The notes: generated by a model from the letters alone, not told the origin. 45,978 nt of DNA from Chitinophagaceae bacterium UBA4407 (GCA_002390845.1 DGQT01000074.1:1-45978), one strand, 5' to 3'. Counted from the stretch's first letter, positions 16,166 through 24,942 are shown. Numbers and translations are program-made.

Positions 16166-16660
16166 ATGAGTAAAGATGAAACCAAAGACCTGTTGCAGTT
16201 TCTTACCCCATTTCCAAAAGAGGTTCAGGAACTTGCCTTGTGGTTAAGGGATTTTGTTTGGAATCAGTATCCGAATTGCAACGAACTCATTTACGATAAT
16301 TACAATGCACTTGCTTTTGGATGGTCAGTTACAGATAGGCTCCAGCACACATTCTGTTCCATTGCTGTGTTTGCAAAGTATGTACACTTTGGCTTTTATT
16401 GGGGAACTCAAATTGCCGATCCCGAAAAAAAACTGCTGGGCAAAGGAAATCAATACAGGTATATTATTGTGAATAACAACAATGATTTTCCAAAGGTTTA
16501 TATCAAAAAACTTTTGAAAGAAGCTTATGCGAATTCACTTGCCAAAGTAAAAGATAAAGCTGAAATAATTAAAGGAGCAACTATTGTAAAATCTATCTCT
16601 CCGGTTAAAAAAAGGCCAGGTATTGTTACCCCAAAAAAAGCTGCTGCAAGAAAAAAATAA
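16166..16660 (+). CDS. DUF1801 (YdhG-like) domain protein
   Basis: 164 residues. The DUF1801 fold covers roughly residues 10-125: FPKEVQELALWLRDFVWNQYPNCNELIYDNYNALAFGWS, then FCSIAVFAKYVHFGFYWG, and YRYIIVNNNNDFPKVYIKKLLKEAY. A lysine-rich tail (SPVKKRPGIVTPKKAAARKK) follows and could contact nucleic acid, though this is inference. The domain's biochemical role is unsettled. The gene follows the helical protein gene by 18 bp and converges with the thioesterase gene, with six bases between stop codons. Confidence 0.8.
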   Translation: MSKDETKDLLQFLTPFPKEVQELALWLRDFVWNQYPNCNELIYDNYNALAFGWSVTDRLQHTFCSIAVFAKYVHFGFYWGTQIADPEKKLLGKGNQYRYIIVNNNNDFPKVYIKKLLKEAYANSLAKVKDKAEIIKGATIVKSISPVKKRPGIVTPKKAAARKK

Positions 16661-16666
16661 GTAAGT

Positions 16667-17125
16667 CTAAGCTTCGCTTTTTACTGCGTTGTTATTTTTT
16701 AAAATTGCAACAGTCAGCCTGCTGATGCAGACTAATTTTTCATTTGCATCGTCATGAATGCGTATATCCCAAACATGCGTAGTAGCGCCAATATGTATTG
16801 CAGTGCAGGTACCGGTTACAGAGCCACTTCGTACCCCGCGCACATGATTCGCATTAATTTCAATACCCACACAGATATATTTATCAGGATCAATTACAAA
16901 TGCCGAAGCAAGGCTACCCAATGTTTCAGCAAGCGCTGCCGAGGCACCACCGTGCAGTAACCCGTAAGGTTGGCGGGTACGGTGGTCAACCGGCATAGTT
17001 CCTTTTATAAAATCATTGCCAATCTCAGTAAACCTCATTCCAAGATGCTCGGCCATATTGTTTTTTTCAAGGTATTCAATATCTGCAATTGTCATAGCCT
17101 TATTGAACCATATTATTTTATCCAT
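16667..17125 (-). CDS. PaaI-type hotdog thioesterase
   Basis: 152 residues from the ATG at 17125 (a longer frame to 17215 begins in repetitive non-coding sequence). The hotdog core and active-site pattern are clear: HLGMRFTEIGNDFIKGTMPVDHRTRQPYGLLHGGASAALAETLGS, where HGG(A)S(A)ALAE is typical of the 4HBT/PaaI group. Then GIEINANHVR and the strand AIHIGATTHVWDIRIHDD. It should hydrolyse acyl- or aromatic-CoA thioesters, with substrate unknown; relatives act in phenylacetate or menaquinone pathways. Single gene. Confidence 0.88.
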   Translation of the reverse strand: MDKIIWFNKAMTIADIEYLEKNNMAEHLGMRFTEIGNDFIKGTMPVDHRTRQPYGLLHGGASAALAETLGSLASAFVIDPDKYICVGIEINANHVRGVRSGSVTGTCTAIHIGATTHVWDIRIHDDANEKLVCISRLTVAILKNNNAVKSEA

Positions 17126-17170
17126 AACGGTTATTAATTTAAAATATAGGCTGTTAATAATGTGTTTTGT

Positions 17171-17230
17171 AATACCAGCTTTTGATTTTTTATGGCATCG
17201 CCTGTTGCGTCGCAATCACTTCGACTGCAG
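17171..17230 (+). repeat. Dispersed intergenic repeat, copy 9 (forward)
   Basis: TAATACCAGC, TTTTTTATGGCATCG and CTGTTGCGTCGCAATCACTT, between the thioesterase and coaD genes. Confidence 0.75.
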
Positions 17231-17269
17231 GATAGATATGCAGCTTTTTTCAAATAAAATTAATAAATG

Positions 17270-17743
17270 CTATAACCCCTTTATAGACCTTATTACAACT
17301 TCAGGTAAAAACGGCGATGCATCGCCATGATGCTTTAAAATATCCCTTACAATTGTTGAAGCTACGGAAGTGTATTGTGGTTCGCCGGTTAAAAAGATCG
17401 TTTCAATTTTCGGGTCCATCATGCGGTTGGCATCTGCAATGGATTTTTCGTATTCAAAATCGCTTACGAAACGAATGCCCCGTAAGATAAATTTTGCGTC
17501 GATCTGCCTGCAAAAATTTACGGTTAAGCCTTCGTAAATAGTTGCTTCCACACGGGGTTCGTTTTTGTAAATTTCTTTAAACCAAAGCATTCGCTGTTCG
17601 GCAGAAAACATTGGGGTTTTGGATGAATTTAACCCAATACCCACAACGATCTTATCAAACAGAGGTAATGCACGGGTAATAATATCTGTGTGTCCCAGCG
17701 TTACTGGATCGAATGTTCCGGGGAAAAGACAAATTCGGTTCAT
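17270..17743 (-). CDS. coaD: Phosphopantetheine adenylyltransferase
   Basis: 157 residues from the ATG at 17743; an upstream in-frame start at 17782 would add 13 residues before the family start MNRICLFPGTFDPVTLGH. That GTFDPxTxGH motif is the nucleotide-binding signature. ILRGIRFVSDFEYEKSIADANR, FLTGEPQYTSVASTIVRDI and DASPFLPEVV are all CoaD landmarks. The enzyme adenylates 4'-phosphopantetheine in the penultimate step of coenzyme A synthesis in the cytoplasm. The gene is leftward and separated from pyrB by a repeat, so it is probably transcribed on its own or with unknown partners. Confidence 0.95.
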   Translation of the reverse strand: MNRICLFPGTFDPVTLGHTDIITRALPLFDKIVVGIGLNSSKTPMFSAEQRMLWFKEIYKNEPRVEATIYEGLTVNFCRQIDAKFILRGIRFVSDFEYEKSIADANRMMDPKIETIFLTGEPQYTSVASTIVRDILKHHGDASPFLPEVVIRSIKGL

Positions 17744-17803
17744 TGAGTTGCGGTTTATGATTTTAAATTCAATGCTCAACACTTAACCAAATGAAGCGGC
17801 TGT

Positions 17804-17950
17804 TGAAAGCTCAATAAGAATCCTGCAGTACAAGTGTGCGACGCAAGGAAGTTGATTTGATAATTTGATGATTGGCCAATTTGATAATGTATTGCATCAC
17901 AACATCACCAAATTATCAAATCACCAAATCCTTCAGCCGGGCTCAAAAAA
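17804..17950 (-). repeat. Dispersed intergenic repeat, copy 10 (reverse), with internal insertion
   Basis: GAAAGCTCAATAAG and ACAAGTGTGCGACGCAAGGA start the copy; CTTCAGCCGGGCTCAAAAAAA ends it, six bases before the pyrB stop. Between them is about 75 bp of foreign sequence with a perfect 14-bp inverted repeat (17854-17867 with 17909-17922). Confidence 0.7.
17854..17922. repeat. GATTTGATAATTTG inverted repeat
   Basis: Perfect 14-bp arms separated by 41 bp. TTTGATAAT-type units repeat inside. The element sits within repeat copy 10. Confidence 0.75.
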
Positions 17951-17955
17951 AACTG

Positions 17956-18882
17956 CTACGGCGTTTGTGGACTTAATAAATACAATACTGCCATCCGCAC
18001 CGCCACACCGTTTTCTACCTGGTTTAAAATTACCGAGAATGGCCCATCGGCAACATCGCTGTCAAGTTCTACACCGCGGTTTATTGGGCCTGGGTGCATG
18101 ATCACAATTTCTTTGTCAAGTTTTTCGAGCATGCTGCGTTTGATGCCATACGCAAGGTTGTATTCGCGCAACGACGAAAACAAAGGTTGGCTCTGCCTTT
18201 CTAGTTGAATGCGCAAAACATTCGCAACATCGCACCATTCCAAAGCTTTGGTAACATTGTATTCTACCCTTACGCCCATTGCTTCGGCAATATATTTTGG
18301 TATGAGCGTGGGCGGCCCTGCAACAGTAACTTCGGCGCCCATTTTTGTAAGTAAGTAAATATTGCTAAGTGCCACGCGACTATGCATAATGTCGCCAATA
18401 ATGGCAACTTTTAAACCTTCAAGCTGGTCCTTTTTTTCGAGCATTGAAAATGCATCGAGCAGAGCCTGCGTTGGATGTTCGTTAATGCCATCGCCTGCAT
18501 TAATAATCGCCGCAGGAATGTGTTTGGAAAGAAAATGCGGTGCGCCGCTGGCACTATGCCGCATTACCACCATATCCACTTTCATGCTTAAAATATTGTT
18601 CACGGTATCAAGCAACGTTTCGCCTTTTGAAACCGAAGAAGCACTTGTGGTAAAGTTCAGCGAATCGGCACCCAGCCTTTTCTCTGCAAGCTCAAACGAC
18701 ATTCTGGTACGTGTAGAGTTTTCGTAAAAAAGATTTACAATTGTTACATCCCTTAGCGATGGAACTTTTTTTACAGGCCTTTGCAGTACGTCTTTAAATT
18801 GTTTGGCTGTAGAAAGGATAAGCTGTATATCCTCTTTGGTGAGGTCTTTAATACCCAGCAGGTGTGGCGTAGTAAGTTTCAT
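17956..18882 (-). CDS. pyrB: Aspartate carbamoyltransferase, catalytic chain
   Basis: 308 residues, the full family length. It catalyses the first committed step of pyrimidine synthesis, joining carbamoyl phosphate and aspartate. The carbamoyl-phosphate loop appears in FYENSTRTRMSFELAEKRLGAD (near residues 53-74). The HPTQALLDAF motif, KVAIIGDIMHSRVALSNI and the late MHPGPINRGVELDSD motif are all present. The gene lies 91 bp downstream of pyrR in the same direction, so the two are probably one transcript. No pyrI regulatory chain is adjacent. Confidence 0.97.
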   Translation of the reverse strand: MKLTTPHLLGIKDLTKEDIQLILSTAKQFKDVLQRPVKKVPSLRDVTIVNLFYENSTRTRMSFELAEKRLGADSLNFTTSASSVSKGETLLDTVNNILSMKVDMVVMRHSASGAPHFLSKHIPAAIINAGDGINEHPTQALLDAFSMLEKKDQLEGLKVAIIGDIMHSRVALSNIYLLTKMGAEVTVAGPPTLIPKYIAEAMGVRVEYNVTKALEWCDVANVLRIQLERQSQPLFSSLREYNLAYGIKRSMLEKLDKEIVIMHPGPINRGVELDSDVADGPFSVILNQVENGVAVRMAVLYLLSPQTP

Positions 18883-18894
18883 TAAAGGGCGAAG

Positions 18895-18960
18895 TTAATA
18901 GTTTGCAGCTTATAATTGATTTACGATTTTGCAGATATACGATTTACGATTTGTTGAACC
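18895..18960. repeat. Short direct repeat in the pyrR-pyrB gap
   Basis: GATTTACGATTT occurs twice, separated by about ten bases. Its role is unknown. Confidence 0.5.
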
Positions 18961-18973
18961 AGAAACTACAAAC

Positions 18974-19495
18974 TTATACCAGCACCACTTCCTCAACGCC
19001 ATGAATTTCTTTCCACCGAACCAGTACTTTTTGCGAAGGGAAAGTATCAATTGTTCTGCCTACATAATCGGCATGTATAGGCAATTCACGGCTAAAACGG
19101 CGGTCAATCAATACGCACAATTCTACTTTTGCCGGGCGGCCAAAATCAACCAGTGCATCAAGCGCAGCGCGTATGGTTCTGCCCGTCCACAAAACATCAT
19201 CAATGATCACTACATTTTTATTTTCAATGCTGAAAGGTATTTCAGTGCGGTTAGCCAGCTTTATTTCGCGGCGTACATCGTCGCGGTAAAAGGTAATATC
19301 CAGTTTTCCGTAAGCAATTTTTTTAGGGTCGCAGAGTTTTTTAAGTTCTTCTATAATGCGGTCGCTTACATAAATGCCACGGGGCTGCATCCCGATAAGC
19401 ACAGTGTTCTCCAGGTTTAAATGATTTTCCAGTACCTGGTGTGCCAGTCTTTTTATGCTGAGTGCGACCTGTTGTTCCGTTAATATCGATTTCAA
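18974..19495 (-). CDS. pyrR: PyrR-type regulator / uracil phosphoribosyltransferase
   Basis: About 173 residues. The PRPP-binding loop VVIIDDVLWTGRTIRAALDAL (near residues 95-115) and the RGIYVSDRI segment identify PyrR. It has no ATG in the right place. I chose the TTG at 19495 because MKSILTEQQVALSIKRLAHQ matches the usual PyrR start; a TTG at 19540 or GTG at 19534 would give up to 15 extra residues. PyrR can bind pyr mRNA in Firmicutes and also has UPRTase activity; the RNA role is not established here. The gene leads into pyrB. Confidence 0.9.
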   Translation of the reverse strand: MKSILTEQQVALSIKRLAHQVLENHLNLENTVLIGMQPRGIYVSDRIIEELKKLCDPKKIAYGKLDITFYRDDVRREIKLANRTEIPFSIENKNVVIIDDVLWTGRTIRAALDALVDFGRPAKVELCVLIDRRFSRELPIHADYVGRTIDTFPSQKVLVRWKEIHGVEEVVLV

Positions 19496-19578
19496 TGCAG
19501 TGAATTTTGCACAAAATAAATCATTCGCCTGCACAAACAAAAATCCCCTGAAAATGCGGGAATATTAATTTGGCCCTG

Positions 19579-19640
19579 ACTGAAGTTACAGATGGCATCG
19601 CCTGTTGTGTCACTCACTTGTACGTTCGGATATTCTATTG
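19579..19640 (+). repeat. Dispersed intergenic repeat, copy 11 (forward, GTGTCACTC core)
   Basis: Contains CTGAAGTTACAGATGGCATCG and TTGTGTCACTCACTTGTACG. It is nearly identical over about 60 bp to copy 12 at 21249, suggesting a recent shared origin. Confidence 0.75.
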
Positions 19641-19664
19641 GGCAGTGCGAAGGACTTCTGATTT

Positions 19665-20159
19665 TTAACGTATTATCATTTCAGGCTCTATAACCATTGA
19701 AACCGGTTGCATCAATTCATTAAACCTGACATCCACCTGCTGAATTAATTTGTCTTCCAGCAAGTTTGCAAAGACTTCAAAATAAACAATTACATCTTCT
19801 CTTACGTTTCGCTTTAGCCAACGAAATCCTTCGGGTAAATTATTGAGTACATCGCGGTCTTCAAGATATTCCAGGTTGTGAATATCGGTAGGGGTTAAAC
19901 CCAACTGCTGCAGCTTGTAAATCATCAGGCTGAAGGGGGCGTCTGTAACGCCGCAGTAATCTTCAGCGAGCTCTGTCCATTCGCCAATGCCGGTATGGGC
20001 ATATTTTAAAATTTCTTCTTTGGTTAAGTTTGATACTACCTGCAGCAGGTTGCCGCAATTACAACTTCCATGACTGCCCCATGCATAAGGAGCTCCATTT
20101 TTTAAGCGTGCTGCAGTTTCTCTTAAAGCAGCCACCAATTCAATTGTTGGTTTTGCCAT
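19665..20159 (-). CDS. Conserved protein with a CNCG motif, unknown
   Basis: 164 residues with no signal or membrane segment. The start (MAKPTIELVAALRETAARLKNGAPYAWGSHGSCNCG) carries a Cys-Asn-Cys-Gly motif near residues 33-36 and a later single Cys in EDYCGVTDA. These could bind a metal, though fewer than four invariant cysteines or histidines are obvious. I recognise the pattern as widespread in Bacteroidota, but no function is known to me. It is followed leftward by repeat copy 11 and pyrR. Confidence 0.7.
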   Translation of the reverse strand: MAKPTIELVAALRETAARLKNGAPYAWGSHGSCNCGNLLQVVSNLTKEEILKYAHTGIGEWTELAEDYCGVTDAPFSLMIYKLQQLGLTPTDIHNLEYLEDRDVLNNLPEGFRWLKRNVREDVIVYFEVFANLLEDKLIQQVDVRFNELMQPVSMVIEPEMIIR

Positions 20160-20341
20160 AGCCTTTCATTTTGTTGAATAACATTTTAAAACCGTTTATG
20201 TTTAAACCAGGTTTTATTTGCCAGATAAAGTTATTGGGTAAATATTCAATCCTGAAATGAATTTGTGGTAACCTGCCGCCCAATAAATCCTGTCATTAAA
20301 ATCGTGGCAGATACTTTATTCTGCTGATCTTGTCAGAAGTA

Positions 20342-21166
20342 TTACTTGCTATAAATACCGCTTTCAAGTTCTATCTTGTTTCCCAGTAACGCGTTGAGGA
20401 GATTGCTCATTTTTTCAATTGTCGAATTACCCATTAATATATTCAAACCTGATTTTGGCGGGCCCTCATTGTTCATTTTTTGAACAAGATGATTCAAAAA
20501 TGCTATGCCTTTGGCAGTTTGATCTGTGGATTTTGTTCTTACAAAACCTAAGTTTTTTAAAATGCTTTCCATATTTGCAATTGTTTGCAGAAAACTTACA
20601 GTTGGTTCGTTTGCCCAGGGAACAGGATAATTTAAATCCTCATTATTTTTTTTGAATATATCGTAATAAATAAATGTTCCCCCATTTTTTAAAACTCTTT
20701 TTACTTCTGAATAAAATTGGTTTTTGTTTTCAATATTCATTTGCACGTGCTGTGTCCACACAACATCGAAAGATGCATCTTTATAAGGTAACGCCAGCGC
20801 ATCGCCCTGTATAAATTTTGTTTGATTATCCAGTTTAACCAACCGCGATAATTCCTGTGCCGTTCTAATAAACTCGTGGCTCATATCAATACCGTAAACT
20901 TTGCAATTGAATTCATCAGCAAGTCTTCTTGCAGGGCCGCCTATACCACAACCAATATCCAGCACCGTTAAGCCATTAAAATTAAATTCACTTACAAGTT
21001 CCTTTGATATTTCGGCACCTCTTACATGAAACTCATCTACGCCTGATATGTCAGATCTTAAAACATTATTTAAATCTACTCCCTGCTGAGCAAGCAGGTT
21101 TAAAATATCTTCAAATAAATGGGGGCGGTGATATTGATTTTCGACTTGTTTATTTATTTCGTTCAT
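20342..21166 (-). CDS. Class I SAM-dependent methyltransferase
   Basis: 274 residues from the ATG at 21166 (an in-frame start at 21205 adds 13 poorly conserved residues). Motif I is VLDIGCGIGGPARRLA (near residues 67-82), motif II GIDMSHEFI, and motif IV FDVVWTQHVQMNI. The late part (GGTFIYYDIFKKN) is typical of small-molecule methyltransferases of the UbiE/sterol-methyltransferase-like group. The acceptor is unknown. Lone gene; not obviously linked to neighbours. Confidence 0.85.
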   Translation of the reverse strand: MNEINKQVENQYHRPHLFEDILNLLAQQGVDLNNVLRSDISGVDEFHVRGAEISKELVSEFNFNGLTVLDIGCGIGGPARRLADEFNCKVYGIDMSHEFIRTAQELSRLVKLDNQTKFIQGDALALPYKDASFDVVWTQHVQMNIENKNQFYSEVKRVLKNGGTFIYYDIFKKNNEDLNYPVPWANEPTVSFLQTIANMESILKNLGFVRTKSTDQTAKGIAFLNHLVQKMNNEGPPKSGLNILMGNSTIEKMSNLLNALLGNKIELESGIYSK

Positions 21167-21248
21167 GGCGCTATCAATTAAATTGTATATCAAAATTGGG
21201 TGCACAAACTAAAAATCTTCTTACAACGGAGGAAATATTTATTGCAGC

Positions 21249-21310
21249 CCAACTGAAGTTACAGATGGCATCGTCTGTTGTGTCACTCACTTGTACGTTC
21301 GGATATTTTA
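21249..21310 (+). repeat. Dispersed intergenic repeat, copy 12 (forward, GTGTCACTC core)
   Basis: ACTGAAGTTACAGATGGCATC and TTGTGTCACTCACTTGTACG; near-identical to copy 11, about 1.7 kb away. Confidence 0.75.
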
Positions 21311-21423
21311 TGGAGTTTTTATTGGTGCGTAGATTGAAACGAACGATGAGACCAACGACGGAGAAAACTTGGTCTATTGGTAGATTTCTCATTTATTCAC
21401 TGGATTATTTGTATTATTTAATT

Positions 21424-21690
21424 CTAAAGCCAATCAATAGAAATAATAAAATTAGTTCCAAGCAATTCTTTAGTTTTAAATGACACATCTTCAAAGACTT
21501 CCTCATCGCTTATTTGCGATGTAGGCCAAATGACAATCTTAAAATCATGTGGATTACTATTGACTACAAGAACAATTCTGACGCCTTCAATTCCCTTTAT
21601 AGAAGATATATTTTGTTCGAGTTCCTTTCTTTTAATTTCAAGATATGGATAATCGTAATTTGTTTTTACTAGTAGTTCTTGATATTTCAT
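21424..21690 (-). CDS. Small protein of unknown function
   Basis: 88 residues, no signal peptide. It shows alternating helix and strand character (YLEIKRKELEQNISSIKGIEGVRIVLVVNS, then DFKIVIWPTS and ELLGTNFIISIDWL). This is a plausible small alpha/beta domain. I do not recognise the family. The 92-bp gap to the next leftward gene upstream (21783) allows co-transcription. Confidence 0.5.
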   Translation of the reverse strand: MKYQELLVKTNYDYPYLEIKRKELEQNISSIKGIEGVRIVLVVNSNPHDFKIVIWPTSQISDEEVFEDVSFKTKELLGTNFIISIDWL

Positions 21691-21782
21691 AGGTTGTATT
21701 GGTTATAAGAATATCTACTCAATAAGTTTTTAATAGTCTATTCTGAAACATTGTTTTTGCAAATATTTTTGGTGTTGATAAC

Positions 21783-22481
21783 TTAGGTTAGGCTAAACAG
21801 GATTTTAAAACTTTTATCAGGAAAGTATGGGTCAAGAATTTCAAAAGTCTTACTGCCTTTATTGAACACTAACAACATTTTTTTCGATGAGATTTCGTCA
21901 AATGTCCCTTGATAAGTAATCTTTGAACTATTATTGTCTTCTAAATTATTTTTATTTATAGTAATATTTTTGTTAGACGTAGTTGTCAACTTTATAGTGT
22001 CTGCTGTTTCTTCAAAACTTCCCCCGTCAAGTAATAAAATTTCTTTCCATAAGCTTTCTATGATTTCCCAGCCAAAAGGTAGCAATGGTAGAAATCTTTT
22101 CTGTTCAAGAATTTTAATTTTTTTAAGTGAATAATTGTTGCTATTCGTAATAGATTTAGTTGATTCTTTTATAGATAAGATGTGTGCAGTTAACTTAGAA
22201 ATATCAATTGTGTCGCAAGCAGAAGCGGATTGAATGGCAGAAACTAAATCCATCCATTCTCTTTCTGAATCGCCACGAGCAAAAGTACCTGTATGCACTT
22301 GCTCAGAAAACCTAGAGATGAGTTTAAGGTAGTATCCTTCTTTAAAGTAAAAAGTACATCCAGCATTAGTTGCATCTTCGACAAGCAATTCTCCAATAAC
22401 AGGTTTAGGGAATAGGTCTCTAACTAAAGCATGCTCCAATAGTCTAAGTTGTATTCTGCTCAAATTTTTCTTTTTAAACAT
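21783..22481 (-). CDS. Protein of unknown function, accessory
   Basis: 232 residues; no signal peptide or membrane segment. The basic N-terminus (MFKKKNLSRIQLRLLEH) is followed by an alpha/beta domain with FPKPVIGELLVEDATNAGCTFYFKEGYYLKLISRF and a polar middle rich in Ser, Asn and Thr (KESTKSITNSNNYS). The C-terminal half ends in short strands. Composition is A+T-rich like other suspected cargo. The candidate cassette-edge motif lies five bases upstream of the ATG (22487-22523). I cannot name the family. Confidence 0.5.
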   Translation of the reverse strand: MFKKKNLSRIQLRLLEHALVRDLFPKPVIGELLVEDATNAGCTFYFKEGYYLKLISRFSEQVHTGTFARGDSEREWMDLVSAIQSASACDTIDISKLTAHILSIKESTKSITNSNNYSLKKIKILEQKRFLPLLPFGWEIIESLWKEILLLDGGSFEETADTIKLTTTSNKNITINKNNLEDNNSSKITYQGTFDEISSKKMLLVFNKGSKTFEILDPYFPDKSFKILFSLT

Positions 22482-22486
22482 AGGGT

Positions 22487-22523
22487 TGATTTGTTAAAAT
22501 TACTGCTAACTCGAAAATAAACG
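22487..22523 (-). repeat. Candidate cassette-edge motif, copy 2
   Basis: On the minus strand: CGTTTATTTTC, GAGTTAGCAGTAAT, TTTAACAAATCA, directly ahead of the gene at 22481. Confidence 0.5.
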
Positions 22524-22552
22524 AACTAAATATCCTTTCCAAAAACAATTAC

Positions 22553-22654
22553 CGCTTCAATCTCCGCTTAGGTAAAAGCTCAATATACAGTCCAACTGCA
22601 CAAGAGTGCGACGCAAGAATGCCCAATAGCATTACTGGCTTCCGGCTCAAAAAA
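22553..22654 (-). repeat. Dispersed intergenic repeat, copy 13 (reverse)
   Basis: A full reverse copy: GCTTCAATCTCCGC, AAAAGCTCAATAT, CAAGAGTGCGACGCAAG, CAATAGCATTAC and CCGGCTCAAAAAA, ending nine bases before the der stop codon. Confidence 0.8.
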
Positions 22655-22662
22655 TGTATTCG

Positions 22663-23979
22663 TTATTTCTTTCTGAAATAAATTCTTATGGGTACACCGC
22701 TTAGTTTAAAATTACTGCGCAACTGGTTTTCGAGATAGTTGCGGTAGGCTGGTTTTACATCGTCGGGGTAATTGCAAAAGAATGCGAACGAAGGTACCAC
22801 TGTGGGCAACTGCGTTACATATTTTATGCGCAAAGGATGGCCGCGAACCACAGGTGCATGATAAGCTTCTACAGCTTTTAGCATAGCCTCGTTAAGTTTG
22901 CTGGTGGTTATTTTTATGTGGCGGCTATCGTAAACTTCCAATGCAACTTCTATTGCTTTAAATATGCGTGTTTTTTCTTTTGCTGAAATAAAGATCACGG
23001 GCACATCGGTGAAAGGAGCCAGTTTTTCTTTTAACTGTTTTTCGTAATCCCGTGCTGTGTTGGTATTTTTTTCAGCAAGATCCCATTTGTTTACAAGCAC
23101 CGCAATCCCTTTGCCTTTGCGGGTTGCAAGAGAAAAGATATTTACATCCTGTGCTGTAATACCTTTCGTTGCATCGATTAACAGCAGGCATACATCGGCT
23201 TCATCCATAGCGCGGATGGCGCGGATAACGGAATAGAATTCAAGATCTTCCTTCTCTTTGTTTTTCTTTCTTAAACCTGCGGTATCAATTAAAATAAATT
23301 CTTTGTTGTACAGGTTGTAATGTGTGTGGATGCTATCCCTCGTAGTGCCGGCAATTTCGCTAACAATGGTGCGTTCTTCACCAATCATTGCATTGAGTAA
23401 AGATGATTTTCCAACATTGGGTTGACCAATGATAGCGAACTTAGGAAGTTCACCTTCTTTGGTATTTTCATCTTCTTCTTTGTCTTTTGGAATCAGTTCT
23501 GTAATAGCATCCAGTAATTCGCCGGTGCCACTGCCACTCATGCTGCTTAGAAAATATATATTCTCAAAACCGAGGCTGTAAAACTCAGAAGCGAGGAACA
23601 TTCTTTCAGGATTATCTACTTTATTAACGGCGAGAAAAACAGGTTTGTCGCTACGGCGTAGTAAAGCAACCATGCTTTCATCAAGATCGGTAATGCCTAC
23701 TGCAGCATCGGTCATAAAGATCAATGCATCTGCCTCATCAATTGCTATTCTTACCTGTTTGCGTATTTCTGTTTCAAAAATATCTTCTGTATCGGGAACA
23801 AAGCCTCCTGTATCAATTACATTAAAAGTTTTTCCGTTCCAGTCTGTAACCCCGTACTGGCGGTCTCTTGTAACGCCGCTGATGTCATCTACTATTGCTT
23901 TGCGTTGTTCTAATAACCTGTTGAAGAGTGTACTCTTACCCACATTTGGCCGACCGACTATTGCTACTGTATAACTCAT
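22663..23979 (-). CDS. der: Ribosome-assembly GTPase Der (EngA)
   Basis: 438 residues, full length. Two tandem GTPase domains are visible: GRPNVGKS near residues 8-15 with NKVD, and GQPNVGKS near 184-191 with NKWD, each followed by a DT(A)GG/DTAGL G3 motif. A C-terminal KH-like domain ends with GVPIRIYFRKK. Der acts in 50S subunit maturation in the cytoplasm. The gene stands alone between repeats. Confidence 0.97.
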   Translation of the reverse strand: MSYTVAIVGRPNVGKSTLFNRLLEQRKAIVDDISGVTRDRQYGVTDWNGKTFNVIDTGGFVPDTEDIFETEIRKQVRIAIDEADALIFMTDAAVGITDLDESMVALLRRSDKPVFLAVNKVDNPERMFLASEFYSLGFENIYFLSSMSGSGTGELLDAITELIPKDKEEDENTKEGELPKFAIIGQPNVGKSSLLNAMIGEERTIVSEIAGTTRDSIHTHYNLYNKEFILIDTAGLRKKNKEKEDLEFYSVIRAIRAMDEADVCLLLIDATKGITAQDVNIFSLATRKGKGIAVLVNKWDLAEKNTNTARDYEKQLKEKLAPFTDVPVIFISAKEKTRIFKAIEVALEVYDSRHIKITTSKLNEAMLKAVEAYHAPVVRGHPLRIKYVTQLPTVVPSFAFFCNYPDDVKPAYRNYLENQLRSNFKLSGVPIRIYFRKK

Positions 23980-24007
23980 TTTCTTTTGTTCTTTTTAAAC
24001 GATATCT

Positions 24008-24110
24008 TTTTGATACCAGCGATCTTTTTCATGGCATCTTAGTTGCACAGTTTATCCCGAACTTTTTTCGGGACAATCACTTTATCACTTATACCAATGG
24101 CATCTGCAGG
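24008..24110 (+). repeat. Dispersed intergenic repeat, copy 14 (forward) with hairpin
   Basis: TTTTTGATACCAGC, TCATGGCATC, then a TCCCGA...TCGGGA hairpin (24055-24060 with 24068-24073) in place of GCGTCGC, then AATCACTTTATCA. Confidence 0.75.
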
Positions 24111-24167
24111 CTTATATTAAAATGTTCAAAACCAAATTTAAACAACCTCATTTGCTGAATTAAAAAA

Positions 24168-24893
24168 TCATTCATTTGCCTGACCATTGAAATAATAAAG
24201 AAACTGTATAATATCTGTTTCTGTTCTTAATTTATTTTTGTTTTTCGCAAGCCATTCTTCAGCAGCAGTACCGGGCTTAAGTATTGCAGAAACAGATTCT
24301 TTATTTAATGTTCTAAGCAACTGCATATTTCCATTGTAGTTCAGGTAGTAAGCAGATTTTGTTATATAGGTAAAATCTGATTTCCCTGAAATAGGATCGT
24401 AAGCTAATTTATTTACAAATACTTTATTTAGCTTTATTAAACCTGCCTTTCCATTAATTAATGGCTGGTAAAAATGAAAACTATCATCACCAGGGATTTT
24501 CATGTAAATAAAGCTGCCCAATAAATAAGAAGTGTCATCACCTTTAAAAAAAGTGATACGCTTTATCTGTCCCTTTTGAACAACAAGTGTTTGGCCGTCT
24601 TTGTTAATATAATAAACATCATTTGTATATAAATTCAATTTTACTTTAGGTATCAAAACACGATAAGTGCTTGTATAAATCATTGCTGCGTTCCATTTTT
24701 CAAGCCAAAAAGGAGAACCGCCTATATCACTATTTTCTACTTTGTCCACTTTTATCTGCCCTGTAAGTTTTAATTCATCGAAACGCAATGTTGAGAATGA
24801 CCCGGCTGCACTGGCAGAAAGATCCATATCCAATTGCGCCTGGCAAAAATTGAATATGCAAACAGTAAAAAAAGTGACAAATAAAAATTTCAT
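24168..24893 (-). CDS. Exported protein of unknown function
   Basis: 241 residues from the ATG at 24893; the longer frame adds 12 residues before a clean signal peptide (MKFLFVTFFTVCIFNFCQAQ). The mature protein is beta-rich (LRFDELKLTGQIKVDKVENSD; SPFWLEKWNAAMIYTSTYRVLIPKVKLNLYTNDVYYINKDGQ). No catalytic motif was seen and I do not recognise the family. The gene lies between era and der in the same direction, 49 bp upstream of the era stop. Confidence 0.6.
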   Translation of the reverse strand: MKFLFVTFFTVCIFNFCQAQLDMDLSASAAGSFSTLRFDELKLTGQIKVDKVENSDIGGSPFWLEKWNAAMIYTSTYRVLIPKVKLNLYTNDVYYINKDGQTLVVQKGQIKRITFFKGDDTSYLLGSFIYMKIPGDDSFHFYQPLINGKAGLIKLNKVFVNKLAYDPISGKSDFTYITKSAYYLNYNGNMQLLRTLNKESVSAILKPGTAAEEWLAKNKNKLRTETDIIQFLYYFNGQANE

Positions 24894-24942
24894 AAACCGG
24901 TACAATAATTTGCTTTTAAAAGAAGCCAATGTCTTTTATCAA

